A stretch of 12,991 bases of DNA, from NCBI GenBank assembly GCA_938018045.1, contig CALIIP010000107.1, positions 1 to 12,991 of the forward strand. The letters are read 5' to 3'. Position 1 is the first letter of the stretch; every line of letters begins with the position of its first letter. Source of the DNA: an uncultured Flavobacteriaceae bacterium. Its GTDB lineage: Bacteria > Bacteroidota > Bacteroidia > Flavobacteriales > Flavobacteriaceae. Below the pieces are notes generated by a model, which was not told the DNA's origin, did no database searches, and worked only from the letters and a program-made list of their open reading frames with translations. Made by a program: the position numbers and the translations under genes. Below, piece after piece: positions 1-5,973 of this stretch.

Positions 1-330
1 GTTCTAAATACTAAGGATGAAGAATTTATGACCCAATTAATGACGTATACAGAAAGCATATGGTCGCAAACTACAATCGGGGTTAATGATTTTGAAGATA
101 ATTTAGGGTATAGCAAATCTAAACTATACAGAACCATGATGAATTTGGTGGGCAAATCACCAAATATATTTTTACGGGATTATCGTTTGAATAAAGCATT
201 AGAATTATTAGAAAAACAAAACGATAATATTTCTGAAATTGCCTATCAAACTGGGTTTAGTAGTCCTGCTTATTTTTCTAAATGCTTCTACAAAAAGTAT
301 GAAATTCTACCTTCCAACTTCAAGATATAA
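1..330 (+). CDS. AraC-type DNA-binding output domain, C-terminal fragment
   Basis: This frame is open from the first base of the window, so the gene starts upstream and only about the last 109 residues are seen. They form an AraC/XylS double helix-turn-helix: a first HTH around 'LGYSKSKLYRTMMNLVGKSP', the linker 'FLRDYRLNKALELLE', and a second HTH around 'ISEIAYQTGFSSPAYFSKCF', ending with the usual P-S-N-F. The segment before it (K-D-E-E-F-M) resembles the junction between receiver and AraC domains in Bacteroidota hybrid two-component (SusR/HTCS-like) proteins. A whole hybrid sensor or a simple AraC regulator therefore both remain possible. Its role would be sequence-specific transcription control. 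The direct repeats 45 bp downstream of its stop are candidate targets. The family call is firm; the full architecture is unknown because of the window edge. Confidence 0.93.
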   Translation, partial: VLNTKDEEFMTQLMTYTESIWSQTTIGVNDFEDNLGYSKSKLYRTMMNLVGKSPNIFLRDYRLNKALELLEKQNDNISEIAYQTGFSSPAYFSKCFYKKYEILPSNFKI

Positions 331-375
331 TAATAAAATACTGTATTACAACAAGTTACATTTTAAATTTCTCCT

Positions 376-407
376 GGTCTAAAAGTGTGTTTTTTTGGTC
401 TAAACGT
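376..407 (+). promoter_or_regulatory. Candidate AraC-type operator: two GGTCTAAA direct repeats 21 bp apart
   Basis: GGTCTAAAAGT (376-386) and GGTCTAAACGT (397-407) are direct repeats differing at one base, with a 21-bp period, about two helical turns. AraC-family proteins classically bind such same-face direct repeats, as at araI1/I2. The pair ends 25 bp before a TAnnTTTG -7 element and directly follows an AraC-type gene. Binding by that regulator is inferred from position alone. Confidence 0.4.
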
Positions 408-432
408 AGAATTATAGAAAATAATTCCATTC

Positions 433-440
433 TACTTTTG
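433..440 (+). promoter_or_regulatory. Putative Bacteroidota -7 element TACTTTTG
   Basis: TACTTTTG is an exact match to TAnnTTTG and lies 27 bp before the ATG of the first NTF2-like lipoprotein gene. I see no good -33 TTG at about 20 bp upstream, which would fit a promoter that depends on an activator bound at the direct repeats just upstream. Confidence 0.5.
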
Positions 441-467
441 TCAAGAACAAATTAAATACATGCAATT

Positions 468-968
468 ATGAAGACAAAATTAACAGTAATAGGCATCATG
501 GCTTTTGGAATGTTGCTTACAGGATGTGAAGAAAAAGTTTATTCGCCAGAAATCAAAGCTGATCTGGTAATAGATGAATTTCCAGAGGCCGAACAAGAAG
601 TACTAGAAACCTTTGGTGCCATTGCCCAAAGTATCAAGGACAAGGATTTAGACAAACTAATATCCTTTCATGCCTACGGTTCAAAGTTTACCGAATTCAA
701 GAATGGAGAACCGCGAAATGGTGATGTTGCGAACGAAGCACATGAGCGTAATGTTTTTGGTTCAGTTACCGAAGTAGTGAAGTTCGATGCAAAAGATTTA
801 AAAATTGCCGTTTATGGTGAGGTGGCCAATCTGACATTTCATTCTGATTTTCATTTGAAGTTCGGAGAAGACCTTGTAATAGTCAATGACCAAATTACCC
901 TGCTTTTTGTCAATACGCTCGATGGATGGAAAATGGTTCACGAACATCATTCTCCAATAAATTCATAA
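468..968 (+). CDS. NTF2/SnoaL-like lipoprotein, copy 1
   Basis: A 166-residue protein. It starts with a lipoprotein signal: a K-rich start, a hydrophobic stretch, and the lipobox L-T-G-C with Cys20 as the likely lipid-modified residue, so it is expected in the periplasm on an inner or outer membrane. From about residue 35, 'EFPEAEQEVLETFGAIAQSI' followed by alternating strands and 'DGWKMVHEHHSP' fits the SnoaL-like/DUF4440 branch of the NTF2 superfamily, a cone-shaped alpha+beta fold. Members include isomerases, but many have no known substrate, and none can be assigned here. A near-identical paralogue follows 188 bp downstream. The ATG is supported by the complete signal peptide and by a TAnnTTTG element 27 bp upstream. 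It may be controlled by the AraC-type regulator encoded just before it. Confidence 0.9.
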   Translation: MKTKLTVIGIMAFGMLLTGCEEKVYSPEIKADLVIDEFPEAEQEVLETFGAIAQSIKDKDLDKLISFHAYGSKFTEFKNGEPRNGDVANEAHERNVFGSVTEVVKFDAKDLKIAVYGEVANLTFHSDFHLKFGEDLVIVNDQITLLFVNTLDGWKMVHEHHSPINS

Positions 969-1016
969 TAGCTTACAGCTTCTTAAACGAAAGCCATCGC
1001 TTTTCAAACTTTCCCC

Positions 1017-1033
1017 TTTACCTACTAGGTAAA
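1017..1033. repeat. Perfect palindrome with 8-bp arms
   Basis: TTTACCTACTAGGTAAA has 8-bp arms around a single central base. The loop is too small for an RNA hairpin, and no T-tract follows, so a protein-binding site is more likely than a terminator. It lies in the 188-bp gap between the two NTF2-like genes, 124 bp before the second ATG. Its function is unknown and chance is not excluded. Confidence 0.35.
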
Positions 1034-1156
1034 CCAAGCTTTAGTAAATCCAAAAAGATTTAAATACATGTTTGTTCCGAAGTACGGATGTAATAGTCCT
1101 GTGCATATCGGAGAGGCATTCTAGTGAATTAGTATAAACCTTTTAAATATATAATT

Positions 1157-1663
1157 ATGAAAACTAAATTAAGATTTGCAGCAGTACTAATGATTTTCGG
1201 AATCGTATTAACAGGATTCACAACTAGTTTTGAAGTCCAAGAAATGAATACCGATCTGATAAATGATGAATTCCCTGAGGCAAAACAGGAGGTACTTGAA
1301 ACTTTTGGAGCAATTGCTCAAAGTATTAAAGACAAAGACTTAGATAAACTAATTTCTTTTCATGCCTACGGTCCAAAATTTACTGAATTTAAAAATGGAG
1401 AACCGCGCAATGGTGATGTTGCGAACGAAGCACATGAGCGTAATGTTTTTGGTTCAGTTACCGAAGTAGTAAAGTTCGATGCAAAAGATTTACAAATCGC
1501 CGTTTATGGTGAGGTGGCCAATTTGACTTTCCATTCTGATTTTCATTTGAAATTCGGAGAAGACCTTGTAATTGTCAATGACCAAATTACCCTGCTTTTT
1601 GTCAATACGCCTGACGGATGGAAAATGGTTCACGAACATCATGCTCCTTTAAAAATGGATTAA
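1157..1663 (+). CDS. NTF2/SnoaL-like secreted protein, copy 2 (lipobox cysteine lost)
   Basis: A 168-residue tandem paralogue of the preceding gene. Over about 130 residues from 'DEFPEA' to 'MVHEHH' the two differ at only a handful of positions (for example E/K, S/P, K/Q). The leader and the first residues M-K-T-K-L also align. The lipobox has changed from L-T-G-C to L-T-G-F (Phe21), so this copy cannot be lipidated there. It should be released to the periplasm by signal peptidase I or stay anchored by its N-terminal helix. The fold call is the same (SnoaL-like/DUF4440, NTF2 superfamily), and the substrate is unknown. Only 35 bp separate its stop from the FAD oxidoreductase, so a shared transcript is likely. 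Synonymous divergence from copy 1 is concentrated in the 5' third. Confidence 0.9.
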   Translation: MKTKLRFAAVLMIFGIVLTGFTTSFEVQEMNTDLINDEFPEAKQEVLETFGAIAQSIKDKDLDKLISFHAYGPKFTEFKNGEPRNGDVANEAHERNVFGSVTEVVKFDAKDLQIAVYGEVANLTFHSDFHLKFGEDLVIVNDQITLLFVNTPDGWKMVHEHHAPLKMD

Positions 1664-1698
1664 CTAACCTATTTATAATTAAATCAATATCTTGAAAT

Positions 1699-3084
1699 AT
1701 GAAAAAGTCAGTAAAAGATTTAACCTCCGATAGTATAAAAACCTTTGCATCGAAATTAAATGGCGGTATTATTTTGCCTACAGATACTAACTACGATGAA
1801 ACACGCAAAGTATACAACGCAATGATTGATAAACGACCTGGTTTATTCGCCATGTGCGAAACTGTGGCAGATGTTGTTGCCTCTGTAAATTTCGGAAGAG
1901 AACATAATCTATTGGTTGCAGTCAGAGGTGGTGGACATAATGGTGCCGGTTTGGGCTTATGTGAAGACGGTTTAGTCATTGATTTATCTGGTATAAAATT
2001 CGTAGAAGTCGATACGGAAACTAATATCGTAAAAGTCGGCGGTGGAAATATTTGGAATGAAGTGGATACCGCAACGCATGAATATGGCTTAGCCATACCA
2101 TCGGGAATGATTTCAACAACCGGAGTAGGGGGTCTGACACTTGGGGGTGGTGTTGGTTATTTAACCCGTAAATATGGCCTTACAATAGATAACCTTTTAG
2201 AAGCTGAAATGGTATTGGCAGATGGTACTTTGGTAACCGTAAATGCTACTAAAAATACAGACTTGTTTTGGGCCATTCGAGGCGGAGGTGGTAATTTCGG
2301 AATAGTTACCTCATTTACTTTTCAAGCCCATCCTGTTAAAATGGTTATAGGCGGGCCGACTCTATGGCCTATTGAACGGGTAGAAGAAATTATGGCATGG
2401 TACGATACTTTTATTCATGAAGTTTCAGAAGATTTAAACGGATTTATTGCTACAATGGTCATTCCTGAATCGCCATTCCCTGAACATTTACACCATAAGA
2501 AATTCTGTGCTATTGTTTGGTGTTATGTAGGTAACCCAGATATGTTTGAACAACTATTTAAGCCAGTACTAGATCTAAATCCTGTTTTTGCACATGTTGG
2601 TGAAATGCCTTATCCAAGCCTGCAAAGTATGTTCGATGGTCTTTTACCTCCGGGTTTACAATGGTACTGGAGAGCTGACTTTTTTAATGAATTGGGGCCT
2701 AAAGTCCGTGCAGAACATCTTAAGTTTGGTTCTAGCATTCCGACACCCTTATCTCAAATGCATCTATATCCATTAAGTGGTGCTGCAAGTCGCGTAGGGG
2801 AAGAAGATACGCCTTGGGCATACAGAGATGCTAAATATGCTGGTGTATATATTGGTGTGGACCCCGACTCAAAAAACACAGCCAAAATTACCGAATGGTG
2901 TAAGGCATATCAAGAAGCATTGCATCCTTATTCTGCTGGTGGAGCGTATTCAAATTTTATGATGGAAGAAGGTCAAGATCGAATTAAAGCAAGCTATAAG
3001 CATAACTATGATAGATTGGTTCAAATTAAAAATTCGTACGATCCCGAAAATCTATTTAGGGTAAACCAGAATATTAAACCCTAG
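1699..3084 (+). CDS. FAD-binding oxidoreductase, berberine-bridge-enzyme (BBE) type
   Basis: A 461-residue protein of the PCMH/VAO flavoprotein family (COG0277), a usual length for bacterial BBE-like enzymes. The FAD-binding part runs to about residue 215, with 'VAVRGGGHNGAGLG' (75-88), 'VGGGNIWNEVD' (113-123), 'GVGGLTLGGGVGYLTRKYGL' (142-161) and 'AIRGGGGNFGIVT' (192-204). The C-terminal BBE motif 'YDPENLFRVNQNI' is at 447-459. His80 matches the 8-alpha-histidyl flavin attachment site. The cysteine that makes the second flavin bond in bicovalent members is replaced by threonine (Thr140), so single attachment is expected. Such enzymes oxidise sugars, alcohols or secondary metabolites with O2 or another acceptor; the substrate cannot be read here. 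There is no signal peptide, so it is probably cytoplasmic. It lies 35 bp after NTF2-like copy 2, which suggests a shared operon. Confidence 0.95.
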   Translation: MKKSVKDLTSDSIKTFASKLNGGIILPTDTNYDETRKVYNAMIDKRPGLFAMCETVADVVASVNFGREHNLLVAVRGGGHNGAGLGLCEDGLVIDLSGIKFVEVDTETNIVKVGGGNIWNEVDTATHEYGLAIPSGMISTTGVGGLTLGGGVGYLTRKYGLTIDNLLEAEMVLADGTLVTVNATKNTDLFWAIRGGGGNFGIVTSFTFQAHPVKMVIGGPTLWPIERVEEIMAWYDTFIHEVSEDLNGFIATMVIPESPFPEHLHHKKFCAIVWCYVGNPDMFEQLFKPVLDLNPVFAHVGEMPYPSLQSMFDGLLPPGLQWYWRADFFNELGPKVRAEHLKFGSSIPTPLSQMHLYPLSGAASRVGEEDTPWAYRDAKYAGVYIGVDPDSKNTAKITEWCKAYQEALHPYSAGGAYSNFMMEEGQDRIKASYKHNYDRLVQIKNSYDPENLFRVNQNIKP

Positions 3085-3092
3085 TATGAGTT

Positions 3093-3158
3093 TTTTTTCC
3101 TGCAGTAAGCTCATGAGAATTTTTGAAAAAAATTATAGTAATTTTTTGCAGGAAAAAA
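3093..3158. repeat. Inverted repeat, 12-bp perfect arms
   Basis: TTTTTTCCTGCA (3093-3104) and its reverse complement TGCAGGAAAAAA (3147-3158) are separated by 42 bp. They start 9 bp after the FAD-oxidoreductase stop codon. In RNA this could form a long-loop hairpin near the transcript end. It could also be a relic of a small palindromic element. Confidence 0.5.
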
Positions 3159-3177
3159 CAATAGCAGAAATACTTCA

Positions 3178-3210
3178 AAAACTCTAGAGAAACTCATTCT
3201 TTAGAGTTTT
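3178..3210 (+). terminator. Possible terminator hairpin after the FAD oxidoreductase
   Basis: AAAACTCTA (3178-3186) pairs with TAGAGTTTT (3202-3210) across a 15-nt loop, about 95 bp after the stop codon. The stem is AT-rich and the only U-tract is its own TTTT, so this is a weak candidate. Confidence 0.3.
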
Positions 3211-3276
3211 GGCGTATAGAATAGATTCATAAACTAGGATTTTACTTTAATTAAAAAAAGCTTATCGCTATTTGAT

Positions 3277-3685
3277 ATAATGTCTTTCGTTATGCGGCAG
3301 TTCCTCATAAATCGCAAATTTCAAAAGAAACTAAAAGTTTTGCTTTTTTTGGCGTTGGCAAGCGCTGATAAATTGTGTTTAAATTTAAAATGCGTTTTTC
3401 AGCATTTTAAAATTTAAAAAGCAATCGAGCGATTGGCTAGCGGCAATTTTACATAACGACAAATTATGGTACAAATGACGGGATAAATGTATTTAACAGC
3501 GAGTTGAAGCGTTGGCAAAGTCGCAGACACCGCTTAAAAAAGAGTTGATGACCCTGTTGTGAGTTTTAATCAATTCTCATAGCTTCAGGGATATTTTACA
3601 TAATATCATTATAGCTAACAAACGAGATTTCCCTATAAACTACAAAGTGTTGTTTTTGTTCTATAATGTTCTGCGTTATGTAACT
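3277..3685. repeat. Repeat copy A, left of the BlaI-M56-hydrolase unit
   Basis: From about 3345 to 3685 this aligns in the same order with 8437-8745. Shared landmarks are TTGGCGTTGGCAAGCG (3349-3364), CAATCGAGCG (3422-3431), TAGCGGC plus ATTTTACATAACGAC (3438-3460), ACCGCTTAA, ATGACCC, GGGATATTTTACATAATA (3588-3605) and CATTATAGCTA. Inside it, 3277-3299 is imperfectly inverted relative to 3438-3468, and 3593-3614 relative to 3661-3683. TATAATGT...CGTTATG occurs near both ends as a direct repeat. No protein is encoded. The family is not recognised; a small non-autonomous mobile element is possible. Confidence 0.65.
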
Positions 3686-3826
3686 TGAGCTTTGGTTAAA
3701 AGCGAAAGTTTTTACTACAGTTTATTGAAAAAATTTATTCTAAAAGTTTCTTCTACAATTTTAATGGAACACTCTTTTTACTAAACGACGTAGGAGAGAA
3801 GTAGAATGTGTGTGAAATGACTTTAA

Positions 3827-3862
3827 AACTAATCTATTAGTTGTGCAACTAATAGATTAGTT
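3827..3862. promoter_or_regulatory. Double BlaI-type operator
   Basis: A perfect 17-bp inverted repeat (arms 3827-3843 and 3846-3862) with a 2-bp centre. Each arm is itself a near-palindromic box, ACTAATCTATTAGT (3828-3841) and ACTAATAGATTAGT (3848-3861), that is ACTAAT-N2-ATTAGT. The box centres are 20 bp apart, about two helical turns. This is the layout expected for two BlaI/MecI dimers. It sits 28 bp before the ATG of a BlaI-family gene and overlaps its promoter, so autorepression is the obvious reading. That this BlaI binds here is inferred. Confidence 0.85.
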
Positions 3863-3871
3863 GTATGTTTG
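3841..3871 (+). promoter_or_regulatory. Putative promoter of the BlaI-M56-hydrolase operon
   Basis: A TTG at 3841-3843 and TATGTTTG at 3864-3871, 20 bp apart, match the Bacteroidota -33/-7 pattern (TTG, TAnnTTTG). Operator box 2 fills the spacer and box 1 covers the -33 TTG, so bound repressor would exclude RNA polymerase. The element lies 18 bp before the preferred ATG at 3890. It also argues against a TTG start at 3869, which would fall inside the -7 element. Confidence 0.65.
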
Positions 3872-3889
3872 CTGTATCAAATATTGATT

Positions 3890-4252
3890 ATGCAAAAATT
3901 AGCAAAAAGAGAGGAACAAATAATGCAGGTTTTTTGGGAATTAGAAAAAGCCTTTGTTAAAGAAGTTGTTGATAAACTACCAGAACCTAAACCTCATTAT
4001 AATTCTGTTTCTACAATGATTAGAATATTAGCAGAAAAAGGGTTTATATCGCACGAATCTTTTGGGAAAACCCATAGATATTTTCCAATAATTTCAAAAG
4101 TAGAGTATCAGAAAACAGTAGTAAATGATGTTTTGGGGAAGTATTTTGACAATTCATATTCAAAAATGATTTCCTTTTTTGCCAAAGAGGAAAAAATAAG
4201 TGAAGCTGAATTACAAAAAATTCTTAATCAAATTAAAAAACAAAAAAAGTGA
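3890..4252 (+). CDS. BlaI/MecI/CopY-family transcriptional repressor
   Basis: A 120-residue winged-helix protein, the typical size for BlaI/MecI. The N-terminus 'LAKREEQIMQVFWELEKAFV' and the recognition region 'HYNSVSTMIRILAEKGFISH' are the family signature, followed by the wing 'GKTHRYFPIISKVEY' and a helical C-terminal dimerisation part. Family members repress as dimers and are inactivated by proteolysis triggered by a membrane M56 peptidase, here encoded by the next gene. The ATG at 3890 is preferred: an in-frame TTG at 3869 lies in the putative -7 promoter element, and homologues begin near 'LAKREEQ'. Its TGA shares the A with the next gene's ATG (TGATG), so translational coupling is likely. 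Autorepression through the double operator is expected. Function is inferred from family and context. Confidence 0.95.
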   Translation: MQKLAKREEQIMQVFWELEKAFVKEVVDKLPEPKPHYNSVSTMIRILAEKGFISHESFGKTHRYFPIISKVEYQKTVVNDVLGKYFDNSYSKMISFFAKEEKISEAELQKILNQIKKQKK

Positions 4253-5973
4253 TGCCATATATAATACATAGCAGCATATTTCTTTCAGTATTTTTTATTT
4301 TTTACTGGTTGTTATTACGAAGAGAAACCTTTTATAAATTGAATAGATGGCTATTAGTTGGTATTATTCTTATCTCAATTACTTTACCATTTATTAAAAT
4401 TCCACAAGCATGGTCTATAAACTCTAATAATATTGAAGTCATAACCGAACAGATAATTAATAATACAAAAGTATATGCTTTAAATACATTAAGAAATGAA
4501 TCTAAAGAAATTACTATTGATGAAAAGAGTGGTTTAACAAGTCTTACTATTATTGAAATCGTCTGGTATATATACATGATCGGCATAGTAATCTTCTCTG
4601 TGACTTTTTTAATACAGTTAAGTTCATTATTCCATAGAAAAAGAAAATTAGAATATATCCAAGATGGGAATTGTAAAATCTTTGAGTTAACAGGAAATAA
4701 GCCACCATTTTCATTTTATAAATGGGTTTTTATAAATCCTGCACTTTATGATAACAAAACCTATGAACAAATAATTACTCATGAAAAAATACATATTTCA
4801 GAAGCTCATTTTATTGATAAATTGATAGCTGAACTTGGAATCATCATTTTTTGGTTCAACCCATTTATGTGGTGTTTAAGAAATGCAATAGAAAACAATT
4901 TAGAATTTTATACAGATAATGAAATAATAAATAATAATGTGAATTCTGAAAGTTATCAAATGAATTTATTAAAGGTTTCAGCTCCGCAATACCCATTAAA
5001 TATAACAACAAATTACAATCAATCCATCTTACAAAAACGAATAATTATGATGAATTTAAAAAAATCTTCAGCAAAATCAAGCTGGAAATATCTATTGTTA
5101 ATTCCAATAATAGCCTTTTCAACAACAAGTTTAAACGCTACGTATGTTCCAACAAATGAAAATTTGCTTCTAACAGAAAAACCAAATAGTAATAAGGTGC
5201 ATAGAGAGGTAATTACTAAAAAAATATCCTTTAGTAATTCTACTTCAAAAAACTTATTATCTATAGATAATGTAACAGGAGCAATACAGGTTCAAGGTTA
5301 TAATGGTACTACGATACAAGTTGAAATAGAAAAAGTTATTACTGCAGATACTGATGAAGAATTAAAACGAGGCATAGAAGAAACTAATGTCAAAACAATA
5401 GAAATTGATAATGAAAAATACTTGTATTTAGATTCTCCATATTCAAATTTTGATACCACAAATACGTTTTCTTATAAAAATAATTGTGATGATGCATCTT
5501 GTTTTTCATATAAATTTCAATTGCATTATACTATAAAGGTTCCGTTTAATACAAATCTCAAATTAAGTACAATAAATGGTGGAGATATCAAAGTAAAAAA
5601 TGTTACTGGAAATCAACTATCTGTAAAACATATTAGTGGTGCTATTTATTTAGAAGATGTATCTGGAACAACAGACGCTTATACTATTAGTGGAGGCATC
5701 ACAGCTACTTATGTTAAGAATCCTACAGCATCTTCATCGTATGTTACAACTAGCGGAAGTATTAATGTAAACTACAATGAAGACTTAAATGCTAAAGTTA
5801 CCTATGAAATCAAAGATGGAGAACTACGTACAGATTTTGATGCAATTAGTCTTTATAAAAAAGTGCATAAGACATCAATGGAAACATTAAAATCGCCTGT
5901 AAAAATTGGTTCTGGCAATGTTGACTTATTCTTCAAAACAACAAGTGGAGACGTTATTTTAAATAAAAATTAG
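4252..5973 (+). CDS. M56 (BlaR1/MecR1-like) membrane peptidase fused to a DUF4097-like domain
   Basis: A 573-residue protein. The N-terminal half is a BlaR1-type M56 module: hydrophobic segments at about 2-22, 33-50 and 98-127, then the gluzincin motif H-E-K-I-H (177-181), 'HFIDKLIAELGIIIFWFNP' and 'NLEFYTDNEI' with a candidate third zinc ligand Glu218. A further membrane segment follows at about 279-297. The rest (about 320-573) is not a penicillin-binding domain. It has the repeated short beta units of DUF4097-type putative adhesins, such as 'SIDNVTGAIQVQGYNG', 'STINGGDIKVKNVTG' and 'TISGGITATYV', and should lie in the periplasm. Known relatives cleave or trigger cleavage of BlaI after sensing an envelope signal. 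Here the beta-repeat part is the likely sensor, ligand unknown. The ATG overlaps the previous stop; an in-frame GTG at 4249 is an alternative. The gene ends immediately before the next ATG. Confidence 0.9.
   Translation: MPYIIHSSIFLSVFFIFYWLLLRRETFYKLNRWLLVGIILISITLPFIKIPQAWSINSNNIEVITEQIINNTKVYALNTLRNESKEITIDEKSGLTSLTIIEIVWYIYMIGIVIFSVTFLIQLSSLFHRKRKLEYIQDGNCKIFELTGNKPPFSFYKWVFINPALYDNKTYEQIITHEKIHISEAHFIDKLIAELGIIIFWFNPFMWCLRNAIENNLEFYTDNEIINNNVNSESYQMNLLKVSAPQYPLNITTNYNQSILQKRIIMMNLKKSSAKSSWKYLLLIPIIAFSTTSLNATYVPTNENLLLTEKPNSNKVHREVITKKISFSNSTSKNLLSIDNVTGAIQVQGYNGTTIQVEIEKVITADTDEELKRGIEETNVKTIEIDNEKYLYLDSPYSNFDTTNTFSYKNNCDDASCFSYKFQLHYTIKVPFNTNLKLSTINGGDIKVKNVTGNQLSVKHISGAIYLEDVSGTTDAYTISGGITATYVKNPTASSSYVTTSGSINVNYNEDLNAKVTYEIKDGELRTDFDAISLYKKVHKTSMETLKSPVKIGSGNVDLFFKTTSGDVILNKN

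Larger units (their letters stand above)
3085..3826. other. Long intergenic region without a convincing gene
   Basis: About 740 bp with many stops in all frames. It holds two hairpin-type structures after the FAD gene (3093-3158 and 3178-3210), then repeat copy A with nested inverted repeats (about 3277-3685), and ends just before the BlaI-type operator. I see no tRNA-like or CRISPR-like structure. Confidence 0.7.

Noticed and set aside
1791..2096. 101-residue open frame on the minus strand
   Set aside because: It lies entirely inside the FAD oxidoreductase gene, is Pro/Ser/Thr-rich as expected of an antisense shadow, and has no start context of its own.
3277..3685. Integron attC-like site, because of CGTTATG/CATAACG arms and TAACAAACG
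   Set aside because: The arms do not fit the GTTRRRY core, the size and internal layout differ from attC hairpins, and no integrase gene is in the window. I keep it only as an unclassified repeat.
4332..4586. 84-residue minus-strand frame
   Set aside because: It is antisense to the M56 gene, whose domains and motifs are clear. Its hydrophobicity mirrors the membrane-segment codons on the other strand.
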